Positions 54,680-62,408 of a stretch of DNA of 64,000 bases are shown here, in pieces. The position numbers and the translations under genes were made by a program. The stretch lies in assembly GCA_030531185.1 (NCBI GenBank), contig JAUNOG010000001.1, forward strand, positions 1 to 64,000, read 5' to 3'. Each line of letters starts with the position of its first letter. Position 1 is the stretch's first letter. The stretch comes from Ruminococcus sp. Its GTDB lineage: Bacteria; Bacillota; Clostridia; Oscillospirales; Ruminococcaceae. The notes under the pieces were generated by a model that saw only the letters and a list, made by a program, of their open reading frames with translations, ran no database searches and was not told the origin of the DNA.

Positions 54680-54995
54680 TAAATTGAATTAACTTAAATG
54701 CTGTGACGGGAACAAGTAGCCTTTATCGGATTTTTAAGAGAGCTTTCGGTCGGTGTGAGAAAGCAGGTCGGATAAAATGCGAATACATCTCCGAGCTGAT
54801 TTTGCGAAATAATCGCTTGTAAAAGCGACAGTAGTGAAATACGGGCGCGCCCGTTAAAGCGCAGGGGCTTCGTTTAAGGCAATGTATTTATTGACTTTAT
54901 GCCGAGCCTGTTGAGGTCGGGGAGACCCGATAAACTGAGGTGGTACCACGATAATTCGTCCTCTGATAAGCTTAGGCTTGTCGGAGGATTTTTTA
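54680..54995 (+). ncRNA. T-box riboswitch leader, tyrosine specifier
   Basis: A complete T-box leader that senses uncharged tRNA. Stem I begins with AACAAGTAGC and has the GAGAGC...GGTCGGTGTGAG conserved region. The specifier loop contains GAATACATC, giving UAC (54784-54786), a tyrosine codon. The antiterminator T-box TGGTACCACG is at 54941-54950; its UGGU would pair with ACCA, as expected for tRNA-Tyr with discriminator A73. The terminator is a 13-bp stem (54959-54988) followed by six T. Tyrosine starvation should permit read-through. Confidence 0.93.
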
Positions 54996-55025
54996 TTTTC
55001 AGAGGCGTTTAACAGGAGTGATGTT

Positions 55026-55913
55026 ATGCAGACGGTTCCCTGCAAGACCGTTCTACAGAAAAACAAGTCAACGGAATGGTTCGGCAACGACTACAATATG
55101 AATTTGTACCGAGGCTGCTGTCACGGCTGTATTTACTGCGACAGCAGGAGCGAATGCTATCGTATCGATAATTTCGATACGGTGAGGGCAAAGGAAAACT
55201 GCATAGAGATACTCCGTGACGAGCTGAGGCGAAAGGTGCGTACAGGCGTTATCGGAACGGGAGCGATGAGCGACCCGTACAATCCGTTTGAAAAAGAGGA
55301 ACGTCTCACCGAAAAAGCTTTGATGCTTATTGATGCGTATAATTTCGGGATAACGGTGATAACCAAGTCCGCTCTTATAACGAGGGATATTGACCTGTAC
55401 AAGCAGATATCGGAGCATTCTCCCGTACTCTGCAAAATGACCGTAACTGCCTGCGACGATAAGCTGTGCAGTCTTATCGAACCGAATGTTTCCGTTTCCT
55501 CGGAACGTTTTGAAGCTCTTGCGAAAATGTCATCGGCGGGACTGAAAACGGGTATAACCTTGATGCCCGTCCTTCCTTTTATAGAGGACACGGAGGAAAA
55601 CATTCTGGGTATTGTGCGTAAGGCTCACGAATGCGGAGTAAATTACATATATCCCGCATTCGGAATGACGACCCGTCAAAACCAGCGGGAATATTATTAT
55701 GACAAGCTCGACAGGCTTTTCCCGGGACTGTCGGACAAGTACCGTGCCTACTACGGAGACCGCTACGAATGCGTTTCTCCCAATGCGGGAAAGCTGTGGG
55801 GCATTTTCACAAGAGAATGTCAGCAGTACGGAATTTTGTACAATATGAGAGAGATAACAGCCGATTACAAGCGTGGCTACGGGGATATGCAGTTAAGCTT
55901 TTTTGATACATAG
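55026..55913 (+). CDS. SPL-family radical SAM protein
   Basis: A 295-residue radical-SAM protein with the CxxxCxxC motif in LYRGCCHGCIYCDSR; the group resembles the SplB-like/Rv2578c branch. Other family markers are GAMSDPYNPFEKE and LTEKALMLIDAY. The ATG at 55026 follows AGGAG by 7 nt. It is the first gene behind the tyrosine T-box, so its expression should rise when tyrosyl-tRNA is uncharged; this is an odd target for a T-box. It contains no obvious tyrosine-related domain. The substrate is unknown. The next gene starts 18 nt later. Confidence 0.85.
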   Translation: MQTVPCKTVLQKNKSTEWFGNDYNMNLYRGCCHGCIYCDSRSECYRIDNFDTVRAKENCIEILRDELRRKVRTGVIGTGAMSDPYNPFEKEERLTEKALMLIDAYNFGITVITKSALITRDIDLYKQISEHSPVLCKMTVTACDDKLCSLIEPNVSVSSERFEALAKMSSAGLKTGITLMPVLPFIEDTEENILGIVRKAHECGVNYIYPAFGMTTRQNQREYYYDKLDRLFPGLSDKYRAYYGDRYECVSPNAGKLWGIFTRECQQYGILYNMREITADYKRGYGDMQLSFFDT

Positions 55914-55930
55914 AAAAGAATGAAAATAAT

Positions 55931-56245
55931 ATGCAGACGATCATTATAAAATTAAATCCGTCAAAGCTTGAAAATCCCGACCTTGATCTTCGTTATTCAG
56001 TTCCCGAACGAATTGTGGAAATTTCAGGCGGAGCAATTTCAGACGACGGATACGATTATTTAGAGGATAATTCTTTGGGCTTGTGGCTTAAAGCCGACTG
56101 TGCGAATGACAGTTATCCTTTGATTGTTGAATTATTAAGCAATGAGAAATTTTTAAATAACGATTTATCTTTATCTGCGGAAATCTACATTTCGGAAAAG
56201 GAATGCGACGATATTGAGAATTGCAGTAAGGTTTTTCCGCGATAG
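55931..56245 (+). CDS. Small acidic protein, unknown
   Basis: A 104-residue acidic protein (starts MQTIIIKLNPSKLENPDLDL) with Asp/Glu patches and little hydrophobic content; likely soluble. Not recognised; small acidic proteins of this look include immunity proteins, but nothing proves it. It lies behind the radical-SAM gene without its own promoter, with only a weak ribosome site (GAAAAGAATGAAAA). It has lower GC than its neighbours, which hints at recent acquisition. Confidence 0.6.
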   Translation: MQTIIIKLNPSKLENPDLDLRYSVPERIVEISGGAISDDGYDYLEDNSLGLWLKADCANDSYPLIVELLSNEKFLNNDLSLSAEIYISEKECDDIENCSKVFPR

Positions 56246-56288
56246 ATAAAAGTTTAATTATTGTTTATCTCAAATCGGAGGAACGGCA

Positions 56289-56624
56289 ATGATATTAAAT
56301 AACGAAAGAGTTCGCAGCAGCAAATATTATTCCGTCGGGTACAGCCCTTTTCTTGAGAAATATGTGCTTGCAGCAGTTGTAAGTCGGGCAGCTTGGTACA
56401 ACATATATTTTTTTATAACCGAAGAGGAATATGATCTGAGTTTTACCGCTCCCGAAAAGCTTGACCGATTAGCTGATGAGTGTTACAAGTCCGAAGAACC
56501 GCAGCGTTTTATTTTTTCGGAGAAAACAGCCGAGAATAACAGCAAACAGAATAAGCTGTACGAAGAAAGCCGCAGGTACGATAAAGAGCACGGCGGGAAC
56601 AGCGGCTTTTATGAAAGATTTTAA
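56289..56624 (+). CDS. Small uncharacterised protein
   Basis: A 111-residue protein, not recognised. The middle is aromatic (SKYYSVGYSPFLEKYVLAA, YNIYFFITEEEYDLSF) and the C-terminus is Lys/Glu/Tyr-rich. CGGAGG lies close to the ATG. Like the preceding gene it sits between the tyrosine T-box and tyrS. No membrane helix or export signal. Confidence 0.6.
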   Translation: MILNNERVRSSKYYSVGYSPFLEKYVLAAVVSRAAWYNIYFFITEEEYDLSFTAPEKLDRLADECYKSEEPQRFIFSEKTAENNSKQNKLYEESRRYDKEHGGNSGFYERF

Positions 56625-56635
56625 GATATGTTGCG

Positions 56636-56691
56636 AAAGGCGGTGGTATCCGTGAGATCAAAGCCTGATCTCATCGTTTATGTCCCGTTTT
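56636..56691 (+). promoter_or_regulatory. T-box-like 3' motif before the GNAT gene
   Basis: GGCGGTGGTATCCG (56640-56652) resembles the antiterminator T-box (GGTGGTACCNCG). It is followed by a 7-bp hairpin (TGAGATC / GATCTCA, 56653-56673) and by TTTATGTCCCGTTTT, similar to the end of a T-box. No Stem I is possible, because the previous gene ends only 11 nt earlier. Probably a remnant or a chance likeness. Confidence 0.35.
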
Positions 56692-56722
56692 CAAAATAAT
56701 ATTTGAAAGCGAGGTCATATAA

Positions 56723-57196
56723 ATGGTAAGAAAAGCAGAAATTGCCGATATTGAAGGTATGGCGAGGATTTACAGTCAGCTGCACAAAAAGCACGTTGAA
56801 ATACGTCCCGATTATTTTAATATGCCAAAGCGGAGTTTTTTCGGGAGCAGTCTTGCGGAAACTCTTTCAAACGGCGAAAGGGAATTGATAGTTTACGAAA
56901 AAAACGGAATGATTCAAGGCTACGCCGAGTTTTTTATTCACGAGATATGTGAGAGTGAAACCCGAACCTTTTACAGACGGTGTTTTATCGATCAGCTTGC
57001 AGTCGATACGGATTGGCAGGGAAACGGCGTGGGCAGAGCGCTTACGGAGCACATAAAAAGCTATGCAAGGGAGCGTTCCTGTAACAGTATCGAGCTGGGA
57101 GTATGGTATGAAAATTACGACGCTGTTGATTTTTACGGCGCAATGGGATTTACTCCCCGAATGTACAAAATGGAAATCAGATTAGTTAATAATTAA
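56723..57196 (+). CDS. GNAT-family N-acetyltransferase
   Basis: A 157-residue acetyltransferase. The acetyl-CoA-binding motif A is VDTDWQGNGVGRALTEHI; EIADIEGMARIYSQL at the start and WYENYDAVDFYGAMGFTPRMYKMEI at the end (in pieces) are typical. GAGGT precedes the ATG. The substrate is unknown. It ends 16 nt before the tyrS start codon. Confidence 0.82.
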   Translation: MVRKAEIADIEGMARIYSQLHKKHVEIRPDYFNMPKRSFFGSSLAETLSNGERELIVYEKNGMIQGYAEFFIHEICESETRTFYRRCFIDQLAVDTDWQGNGVGRALTEHIKSYARERSCNSIELGVWYENYDAVDFYGAMGFTPRMYKMEIRLVNN

Positions 57197-57212
57197 ATTG
57201 GAGGAATATAAA

Positions 57213-58433
57213 ATGACATTATTTGAAGAACTTCAGAGAAGAGGACTTCTCGCTCAGCTTACCGACGAGGAGGAGATCAAGGAGCTTATCAATGCGGGTA
57301 AGGCGACCTTCTACATCGGTTTCGACCCTACTGCGGACAGTCTTCACGTCGGACACTTTATGGCTCTATGCCTTATGAAACGTCTGCAAATGGCTGGAAA
57401 CAAGCCTATCGTTCTTATCGGCGGCGGTACCGCTATGATAGGCGACCCCTCGGGTAAAACCGATATGAGAAAAATGATGACTAAGGAAACGATAAACCAC
57501 AACGTCGAGTGCTTCAAAAAGCAGATGTCCCATTTTATCGATTTTTCAGAGGACAAGGCTATCGTTGTAAACAACGGCGACTGGCTGCTCGATCTTAACT
57601 ATGTGGACGTTCTCCGTGAAGTGGGAGCTTGCTTCTCGGTCAACAAAATGCTTACCTTTGAGTGCTACAAGCAGAGAATGGAAAGGGGACTTACTTTCCT
57701 TGAGTTCAACTATATGATAATGCAGTCCTACGACTTCTACAAGCTGTTTACCGACTACGGCTGTAATATGCAGTTCGGCGGAGACGACCAGTGGGCTAAT
57801 ATGCTGGGAGGCACCGAGCTTATCAGAAAGAAACTCGGTAAGGACGCTTACGCTATGACTATCACTCTTCTGCTGAACTCCGAGGGAAAGAAAATGGGCA
57901 AGACCGAAAAGGGCGCAGTATGGCTCGATCCTGAAAAGACCTCGCCCTACGATTTCTACCAGTACTGGAGAAACGTTGGCGACGCGGACGTTATCAAGTG
58001 TCTGAAAATGCTTACCTTCGTGCCTATCGAGGAGATCGAGGAAATGGAAAAGCATATGGAGGGCGCAGAGTTCAACAAGGCTAAGGAGCTGCTCGCATAT
58101 GAGCTTACAAAGCTTGTCCACGGTCAAGAGGAGGCAGACAAGGCGGACGCAGCCGCTAAAGCGATCTTTGCGGGCGGCGGAGACAGCGCAGATATGCCGA
58201 CCACAACGCTCACCGCAGATGACGTTGACGCAGATAATAAGATAGGAATTCTCACAATGCTGGTAAAAGCGGGTCTCTGTCCGTCAAACGGCGAGGCGAG
58301 ACGGCTTGTAACAAGCAACGCTGTTTCGGTAAACGGCGAAAAGGTCACCGACCCTAAGACGATGATAGACGTCACCGAGCCTGTTACCGTTAAAAAGGGA
58401 AAGAAAGTTTTCCATAAGATCATATTGGGATAA
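57213..58433 (+). CDS. tyrS: Tyrosyl-tRNA synthetase
   Basis: Charges tRNA-Tyr with tyrosine. The 406-residue product begins at ATG 57213 (MTLFEELQRRGLLAQ), supported by TTGGAGG 8 nt upstream. The HIGH motif is HVGH (45-48), the KMSKS motif is KMGKT (about 228-232), and YMIMQSYDFY and the C-terminal S4 domain (about 340-400) are present. A Tyr T-box exists, but 2.2 kb upstream with four genes between; no closer T-box is seen. A terminator follows. Confidence 0.97.
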   Translation: MTLFEELQRRGLLAQLTDEEEIKELINAGKATFYIGFDPTADSLHVGHFMALCLMKRLQMAGNKPIVLIGGGTAMIGDPSGKTDMRKMMTKETINHNVECFKKQMSHFIDFSEDKAIVVNNGDWLLDLNYVDVLREVGACFSVNKMLTFECYKQRMERGLTFLEFNYMIMQSYDFYKLFTDYGCNMQFGGDDQWANMLGGTELIRKKLGKDAYAMTITLLLNSEGKKMGKTEKGAVWLDPEKTSPYDFYQYWRNVGDADVIKCLKMLTFVPIEEIEEMEKHMEGAEFNKAKELLAYELTKLVHGQEEADKADAAAKAIFAGGGDSADMPTTTLTADDVDADNKIGILTMLVKAGLCPSNGEARRLVTSNAVSVNGEKVTDPKTMIDVTEPVTVKKGKKVFHKIILG

Positions 58434-58443
58434 ATTATACGAA

Positions 58444-58474
58444 AACCGCCGCAGACCCTCTGCGGCGGTTTTTT
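58444..58474. terminator. Terminator of tyrS, bidirectional
   Basis: AACCGCCGCAGA / TCTGCGGCGGTT (58444-58470) followed by TTTT, with A-run upstream. Confidence 0.85.
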
Positions 58475-58476
58475 CT

Positions 58477-58800
58477 CTACTCTGAGAGCATATCGAGACG
58501 CTCTAATATTCTTCCTTGGTTCTCGGGACCGAGTTTTCTGAATTTAGTAATTAACTTAGTTTCATTATCAGCAAGAGAGGACTTTGTAAGCCCTATTTTA
58601 TCGTTGGTAAGTCCTGCAATGTAATCCAAAGAAACATGATAATATTTTGCAAGCTCAATAACCATATGGTAGGGTATCTCGCGTTTGCCGCTTTCATATC
58701 GTTGATATTGCCCCGGAATTATCCCTAAATAATCAGCAATATCTTTTTGAGTTTTATCACAATCTTCCCTTAAATCACGCAGCCTTTGATAAAAATACAT
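58477..58800 (-). CDS. XRE-family transcriptional regulator
   Basis: A 107-residue protein with an N-terminal XRE helix-turn-helix (about 3-60: LREDCDKTQKDIADYLGIIPGQYQRYESGKRE) and a C-terminal helical tail (about 75-105, ETKLITKFRKLGPENQGRIL). Its start is ATG 58800, supported by AGAGGTGAT 4 nt upstream. It is divergent from a lipoprotein gene, and the shared promoter region has two identical operator-like repeats, so it most likely represses both itself and the lipoprotein. Confidence 0.85.
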   Translation of the reverse strand: MYFYQRLRDLREDCDKTQKDIADYLGIIPGQYQRYESGKREIPYHMVIELAKYYHVSLDYIAGLTNDKIGLTKSSLADNETKLITKFRKLGPENQGRILERLDMLSE

Positions 58801-58839
58801 AAAAATCACCTCTTGTTTTTGGCAGATAATAATAATTTT

Positions 58840-58868
58840 ATCATATATCCGTTTGGATATGTTGACAA
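58840..58868 (-). promoter_or_regulatory. Promoter of the XRE gene
   Basis: On the minus strand TTGTCA (58863-58868), 17 nt, TATGAT (58840-58845). Its spacer contains the first operator repeat, and its -35 overlaps the -35 of the divergent lipoprotein promoter. Confidence 0.7.
58845..58860. promoter_or_regulatory. Operator-like palindrome 1
   Basis: ATATCC-N4-GGATAT (58845-58860), within the XRE promoter spacer and next to the lipoprotein -35 box. Confidence 0.7.
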
Positions 58869-58890
58869 ACTATCTGAATGGCGGTATAAT
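58862..58890 (+). promoter_or_regulatory. Promoter of the lipoprotein gene
   Basis: TTGACA (58862-58867), 17 nt, TATAAT (58885-58890), perfect consensus. Confidence 0.85.
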
Positions 58891-58900
58891 ATGTATGTAA

Positions 58901-58916
58901 ATATCCGTATGGATAT
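58901..58916. promoter_or_regulatory. Operator-like palindrome 2
   Basis: ATATCC-N4-GGATAT (58901-58916), the same repeat with 56 bp start-to-start spacing from the first, placed just after the lipoprotein transcription start. Confidence 0.7.
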
Positions 58917-58972
58917 CCAAGGCTATATGCTTGCAGGAATTAATATAGCAAATAAATTTTAGGAGGATTTAT

Positions 58973-59848
58973 ATGGGAATTAAAAAGGTCACAGCCTTTC
59001 TTATGGCGGTATTAATGGTTTGCGGTGCAGCAGGGTGTTCGGATAAGACAACCCAAGACAGTTCCGTTAACGAGACCGAGACGGACAGCTCTTCCGTAAT
59101 TGCGGAGCAAGACGTTGAACAGAAGGTCTCGTCGGAGGCTCAGGAAACGACAGCGGAATCCGAAATAATGTCTGAGGCGGAGCAGACTTCTGAAAGTTCC
59201 GCTGTATCAAGCGAGGCGGAAAGTGACAGTAAAGCTGATGAAAACAGCGACATAACCGCCGAGGCTGTTCAGGATACCGATACCGCAGAGGACAATGCGG
59301 CTGAAATTAATCAGTGGGTCAGCACGACTATATATTCACCGGTTGACAGTGTTTATCACACGATTTATGTTAGAGTAACCAAATCCGTGTCACGTTCTGA
59401 TGACGAAAAATATGTCAATGACGCTATTGAACTGCATAACAGCCTTTCATCAGAATACGGGCAAATAGATGAAAGCCAGCTTAAAATACCAAGCGATTGC
59501 GAGCTTTGCGTAATGGAGTATGAAGTATATGTTCCCTCTGATTTCCCCAGCTCCGATTATGGAATTATAGCGCCTGATATTAATTTTTCAGTGCATAATA
59601 TAGGCGGCGGAGGAATACCCTCAGCGGACGGAGCGTCAACCTACATTGGAATGGGAAGTATGACTTCTCTGGAAACCGAGGAAGAAGTATCATATCAGGT
59701 TGGAAATACATATTCATTCCGCTGTCTGTATATGATGGTGCAGGGATATAAAAATTATGAGTTCACATATGATTCTTACGCCGAGGGCACAAGCTCCGAT
59801 GATATTTCAAGCGATGTCAGCGTGAAGGGATATTACAAAATTTCATAG
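58973..59848 (+). CDS. Putative lipoprotein with long Ser/Glu-rich linker
   Basis: A 291-residue lipoprotein. The signal peptide ends in the lipobox GAAGC (Cys22). A long low-complexity linker (about 25-115) is made of Ser, Glu, Asp, Ala and Thr, followed by a C-terminal folded domain (about 118-290) with many Tyr and Ser, including SVHNIGGGGIPSADG. The domain is not recognised. Transcription is controlled by the divergent XRE regulator through the twin operators. Exposed on the cell surface, presumably. Confidence 0.75.
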   Translation: MGIKKVTAFLMAVLMVCGAAGCSDKTTQDSSVNETETDSSSVIAEQDVEQKVSSEAQETTAESEIMSEAEQTSESSAVSSEAESDSKADENSDITAEAVQDTDTAEDNAAEINQWVSTTIYSPVDSVYHTIYVRVTKSVSRSDDEKYVNDAIELHNSLSSEYGQIDESQLKIPSDCELCVMEYEVYVPSDFPSSDYGIIAPDINFSVHNIGGGGIPSADGASTYIGMGSMTSLETEEEVSYQVGNTYSFRCLYMMVQGYKNYEFTYDSYAEGTSSDDISSDVSVKGYYKIS

Positions 59849-59855
59849 TATATAA

Positions 59856-59882
59856 AAAGAGCAGATTTTTGTCTGCTCTTTA
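59856..59882 (+). terminator. Terminator of the lipoprotein gene
   Basis: AAAGAGCAGA / TCTGCTCTTT with a T-rich loop and TATTATT tail. Confidence 0.75.
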
Positions 59883-59890
59883 TTATTATG

Positions 59891-59924
59891 AAACCTCCGA
59901 ATAAAAATTACTCGGAGGTTTTTA
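59891..59924 (-). terminator. Terminator of the obg-mrnC-yebC run
   Basis: AAACCTCCGA / TCGGAGGTTT (59891-59921), ends just downstream of yebC on the minus strand; T-runs on both sides. Confidence 0.75.
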
Positions 59925-59932
59925 TAAATTTT

Positions 59933-60676
59933 TTATTCCTCTTCCTCGACAGGCATATTCTCCCAGTTGTGGTAAACGTTCTGAACGTCATCGTTGTCCT
60001 CGAGATGTTCGAGGAGAAGTCCCATTTTCTTCATAGCTTCGGGATCCTCAATAGTGGTGTAGTTTGAAGGGATCTTTTCAGCCTCCGCCGAAAGCACCTT
60101 ATAGCCCATACCCTCGAGAGCCTCTCTTACTGTCGAAACGTCGTTAGGCCCGCAGGAAATCTCAATTACATCGTCCTCGATGTTGAAATCGTCCGCGCCC
60201 GCCTCAAAGCAGTCCTCCATAATTTTGTCCTCGTCCGCGCCGTTGTTTTCGATAACGACTGTTCCGACGTCCGAGAACATAAAGGATACGCAGCCCGAAG
60301 TGCCCATATTTCCGCCGAACTTATCGAAATAGTGGCGGACATCGCCCGCAGTCCTGTTCTTGTTGTCCGTAAGACACTCGACGATAACGGCAACTCCGCT
60401 GGGACCGTAGCCCTCGTATACCATAGGCTCGTAGTTGTTCTTGTCGCCGTCGCCTGCAGCCTTTTTGATAATTCTGTCAATATTGTCGTTAGGTACGTTG
60501 TTGGCCTTTGCTTTGGCGATAAGGTCTCTCAGCTTTGCGTTGCCTGCAGGGTCGGGACCGCCCATTTTTACAACCACTGCGATCTCACGTCCTATCTTGG
60601 TGAAAACCTTTGCTCTTGCCGCGTCGGTCGCACCTTTCTTTCTCTTGATATTATCCCATTTTGAATGACCTGACAT
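59933..60676 (-). CDS. yebC: YebC/PmpR-family protein
   Basis: A 247-residue protein of the YebC family, annotated as a DNA-binding regulator and more recently linked to translation of difficult sequences such as polyproline. It begins MSGHSKWDNIKRKKGATDAAR, with KVFTKIGREIAVVVKMGGPDP and YEGYGPSGVAVIVECLTDN as further markers. The ATG at 60676 follows GGAGTG. It lies 28 nt after mrnC in the same direction. Confidence 0.93.
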   Translation of the reverse strand: MSGHSKWDNIKRKKGATDAARAKVFTKIGREIAVVVKMGGPDPAGNAKLRDLIAKAKANNVPNDNIDRIIKKAAGDGDKNNYEPMVYEGYGPSGVAVIVECLTDNKNRTAGDVRHYFDKFGGNMGTSGCVSFMFSDVGTVVIENNGADEDKIMEDCFEAGADDFNIEDDVIEISCGPNDVSTVREALEGMGYKVLSAEAEKIPSNYTTIEDPEAMKKMGLLLEHLEDNDDVQNVYHNWENMPVEEEE

Positions 60677-60704
60677 AAATTCCACTCCTTATTATGTAAA
60701 TAGA

Positions 60705-61091
60705 TTAAACTTCCATTCCCCAGCATATCTCAAATAACTGCTCTATTCGCTCGTGCTCCGCCGTAAGATACAGATACCCGAAAAGACATTCAAGTCCCGT
60801 GGCGTTTCTGTATTCCATGACCGTCGAATGCTTCGGCGGATTGACCTTTGCGTTTCTGCCCCTTTTGAAAACGTCGGTTTCACGCTCTGTAAGTATACCG
60901 TCCTCAATAATTTTGAGTATGCATCTGGACTGATATTCCGCGCGAACTCTTTCAACAGCCAGCCTATGCAGAGCGTTTGCGGACATATTGTGAGCGAGAA
61001 CGAGCCGCTCTCTTACTTTCTGTTCGTAAACCGCGTCCCCCATAAAAGCAAGAGTAAGAGGGGAGTACTGATTTGCCTCGCGCTCGGACAT
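60705..61091 (-). CDS. mrnC: Mini-ribonuclease III
   Basis: A 128-residue RNase III-like nuclease without the dsRNA-binding domain, which processes 23S rRNA precursors in Gram-positive bacteria. Conserved: SPLTLAFMGDAVYEQKVRERL with the catalytic Asp/Glu region, FKRGRNAKVNPPKHS and EYRNATGLECLFGYLYL (the second acidic cluster). It starts 24 nt after obg. Confidence 0.92.
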   Translation of the reverse strand: MSEREANQYSPLTLAFMGDAVYEQKVRERLVLAHNMSANALHRLAVERVRAEYQSRCILKIIEDGILTERETDVFKRGRNAKVNPPKHSTVMEYRNATGLECLFGYLYLTAEHERIEQLFEICWGMEV

Positions 61092-61115
61092 TTTGATTTC
61101 CGTCGAAATTCCCCC

Positions 61116-62393
61116 TTATCTCATATACTCGAATTCAAAGTCGAATATAGCCACCGTGTCGCCCTCGTCTATACCCATTTCCTCAAGCTTGGCTATTACA
61201 CCGCTTGAAACGAGCACATTCTGGAAATACTGCAATGACGAATAGTCGTCCATATTTGCCGTTCTGAGAATATCGTACAGCCAGTCTGCCTCCACAAAAT
61301 AAACGCCGTCCTCGACCGTAACGGAGAACTCCTTGTTTGTGAGCAGCTTAGCGTCAAGCTCCTCCTTGGTAAGCGGCTGAGCCTCAAACTTCTTAACGGG
61401 CGGGAGCTTTTCAAGCTCCTCCCATATACCGTAGGTAAGCTCCTTTGTACCTATAGTGGTAGCCGCCGAAATTTCATAATAGGGAAGTCCCAGCTTGTCG
61501 ATATAAGCCTTGAACTTCGCTGTCTGTTCGGGACTTGCCATATCGGTCTTGTTCGCCGCAACTATCTGCGGAGCCTCCGCAAGCTCCTGCGAGAAGTTGG
61601 AAAGCTCCCTGTTGATCGTCTCAAAGTCCTCTATAGGATCTCTGCCCTCGATACCCGAAACGTCCACAACGTGTACTATCAGGCGGCAGCGTTCAACGTG
61701 GCGGAGAAACTCGTGACCCAGACCCACGCCCTCGCTTGCGCCCTCGATAAGTCCCGGAATATCCGCCATTACAAAGGATTTTCCGTCCTCGATCTTAACC
61801 ACTCCCAGCACAGGAGTAAGGGTAGTGAAGTGATAATTCGCTATCTTGGGCTTAGCCGCAGAAACCACTGAAATAAGCGTGGATTTTCCCACATTGGGAA
61901 AGCCCACAAGTCCCACGTCGGCGATAAGCTTAAGTTCAAGCTGTACCTCGTATTCGTCGCCTTTAAATCCCGGCTTTGCAAACTTCGGTATCTGTCTTGT
62001 GGGAGTAGCGAAATGCGCGTTGCCGCGTCCGCCCTTTCCCCCGTGAGCAATGATAACAGGCTCGTCGGAGGACATATCCGCCAGAATTCTGCCGCTGGAG
62101 ATCTCCTTGACCACAGTACCTCTCGGCACCTTGATGACCAGATCGGGAGCGCTTTTTCCGAAAGAATTTTTGGAAGAACCGTTCTGTCCCTTTTCAGCCA
62201 CATACTTTTTCTTATAGCGGAAATCTATCAGGTTTGAAATATTATCGTCAACCTTGAATACGATATCTCCGCCCTTGCCGCCGTCGCCGCCGTCGGGGCC
62301 GCCTGCGGCTACATACTTTTCACGGTGAAAGGAGACCGCTCCGTCTCCTCCGTCGCCTGCTTTGATGTATATTTTCGCCGAATCGACAAACAT
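61116..62393 (-). CDS. obg: GTPase ObgE/CgtA
   Basis: A 425-residue conserved GTPase involved in 50S assembly, stress and sporulation. The glycine-rich Obg fold is at about 1-157 (GGDGGDGAVSFHREKY, GGPDGGDGGKGGD). The G domain has G1 GFPNVGKST, G3 DIPGLIEGA and G4 NKTD. The C-terminal OCT domain is about 345-425. AGGAGGT precedes the ATG. It is followed by mrnC. Confidence 0.97.
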   Translation of the reverse strand: MFVDSAKIYIKAGDGGDGAVSFHREKYVAAGGPDGGDGGKGGDIVFKVDDNISNLIDFRYKKKYVAEKGQNGSSKNSFGKSAPDLVIKVPRGTVVKEISSGRILADMSSDEPVIIAHGGKGGRGNAHFATPTRQIPKFAKPGFKGDEYEVQLELKLIADVGLVGFPNVGKSTLISVVSAAKPKIANYHFTTLTPVLGVVKIEDGKSFVMADIPGLIEGASEGVGLGHEFLRHVERCRLIVHVVDVSGIEGRDPIEDFETINRELSNFSQELAEAPQIVAANKTDMASPEQTAKFKAYIDKLGLPYYEISAATTIGTKELTYGIWEELEKLPPVKKFEAQPLTKEELDAKLLTNKEFSVTVEDGVYFVEADWLYDILRTANMDDYSSLQYFQNVLVSSGVIAKLEEMGIDEGDTVAIFDFEFEYMR

Positions 62394-62408
62394 ATTTCAA
62401 ACCTCCTG

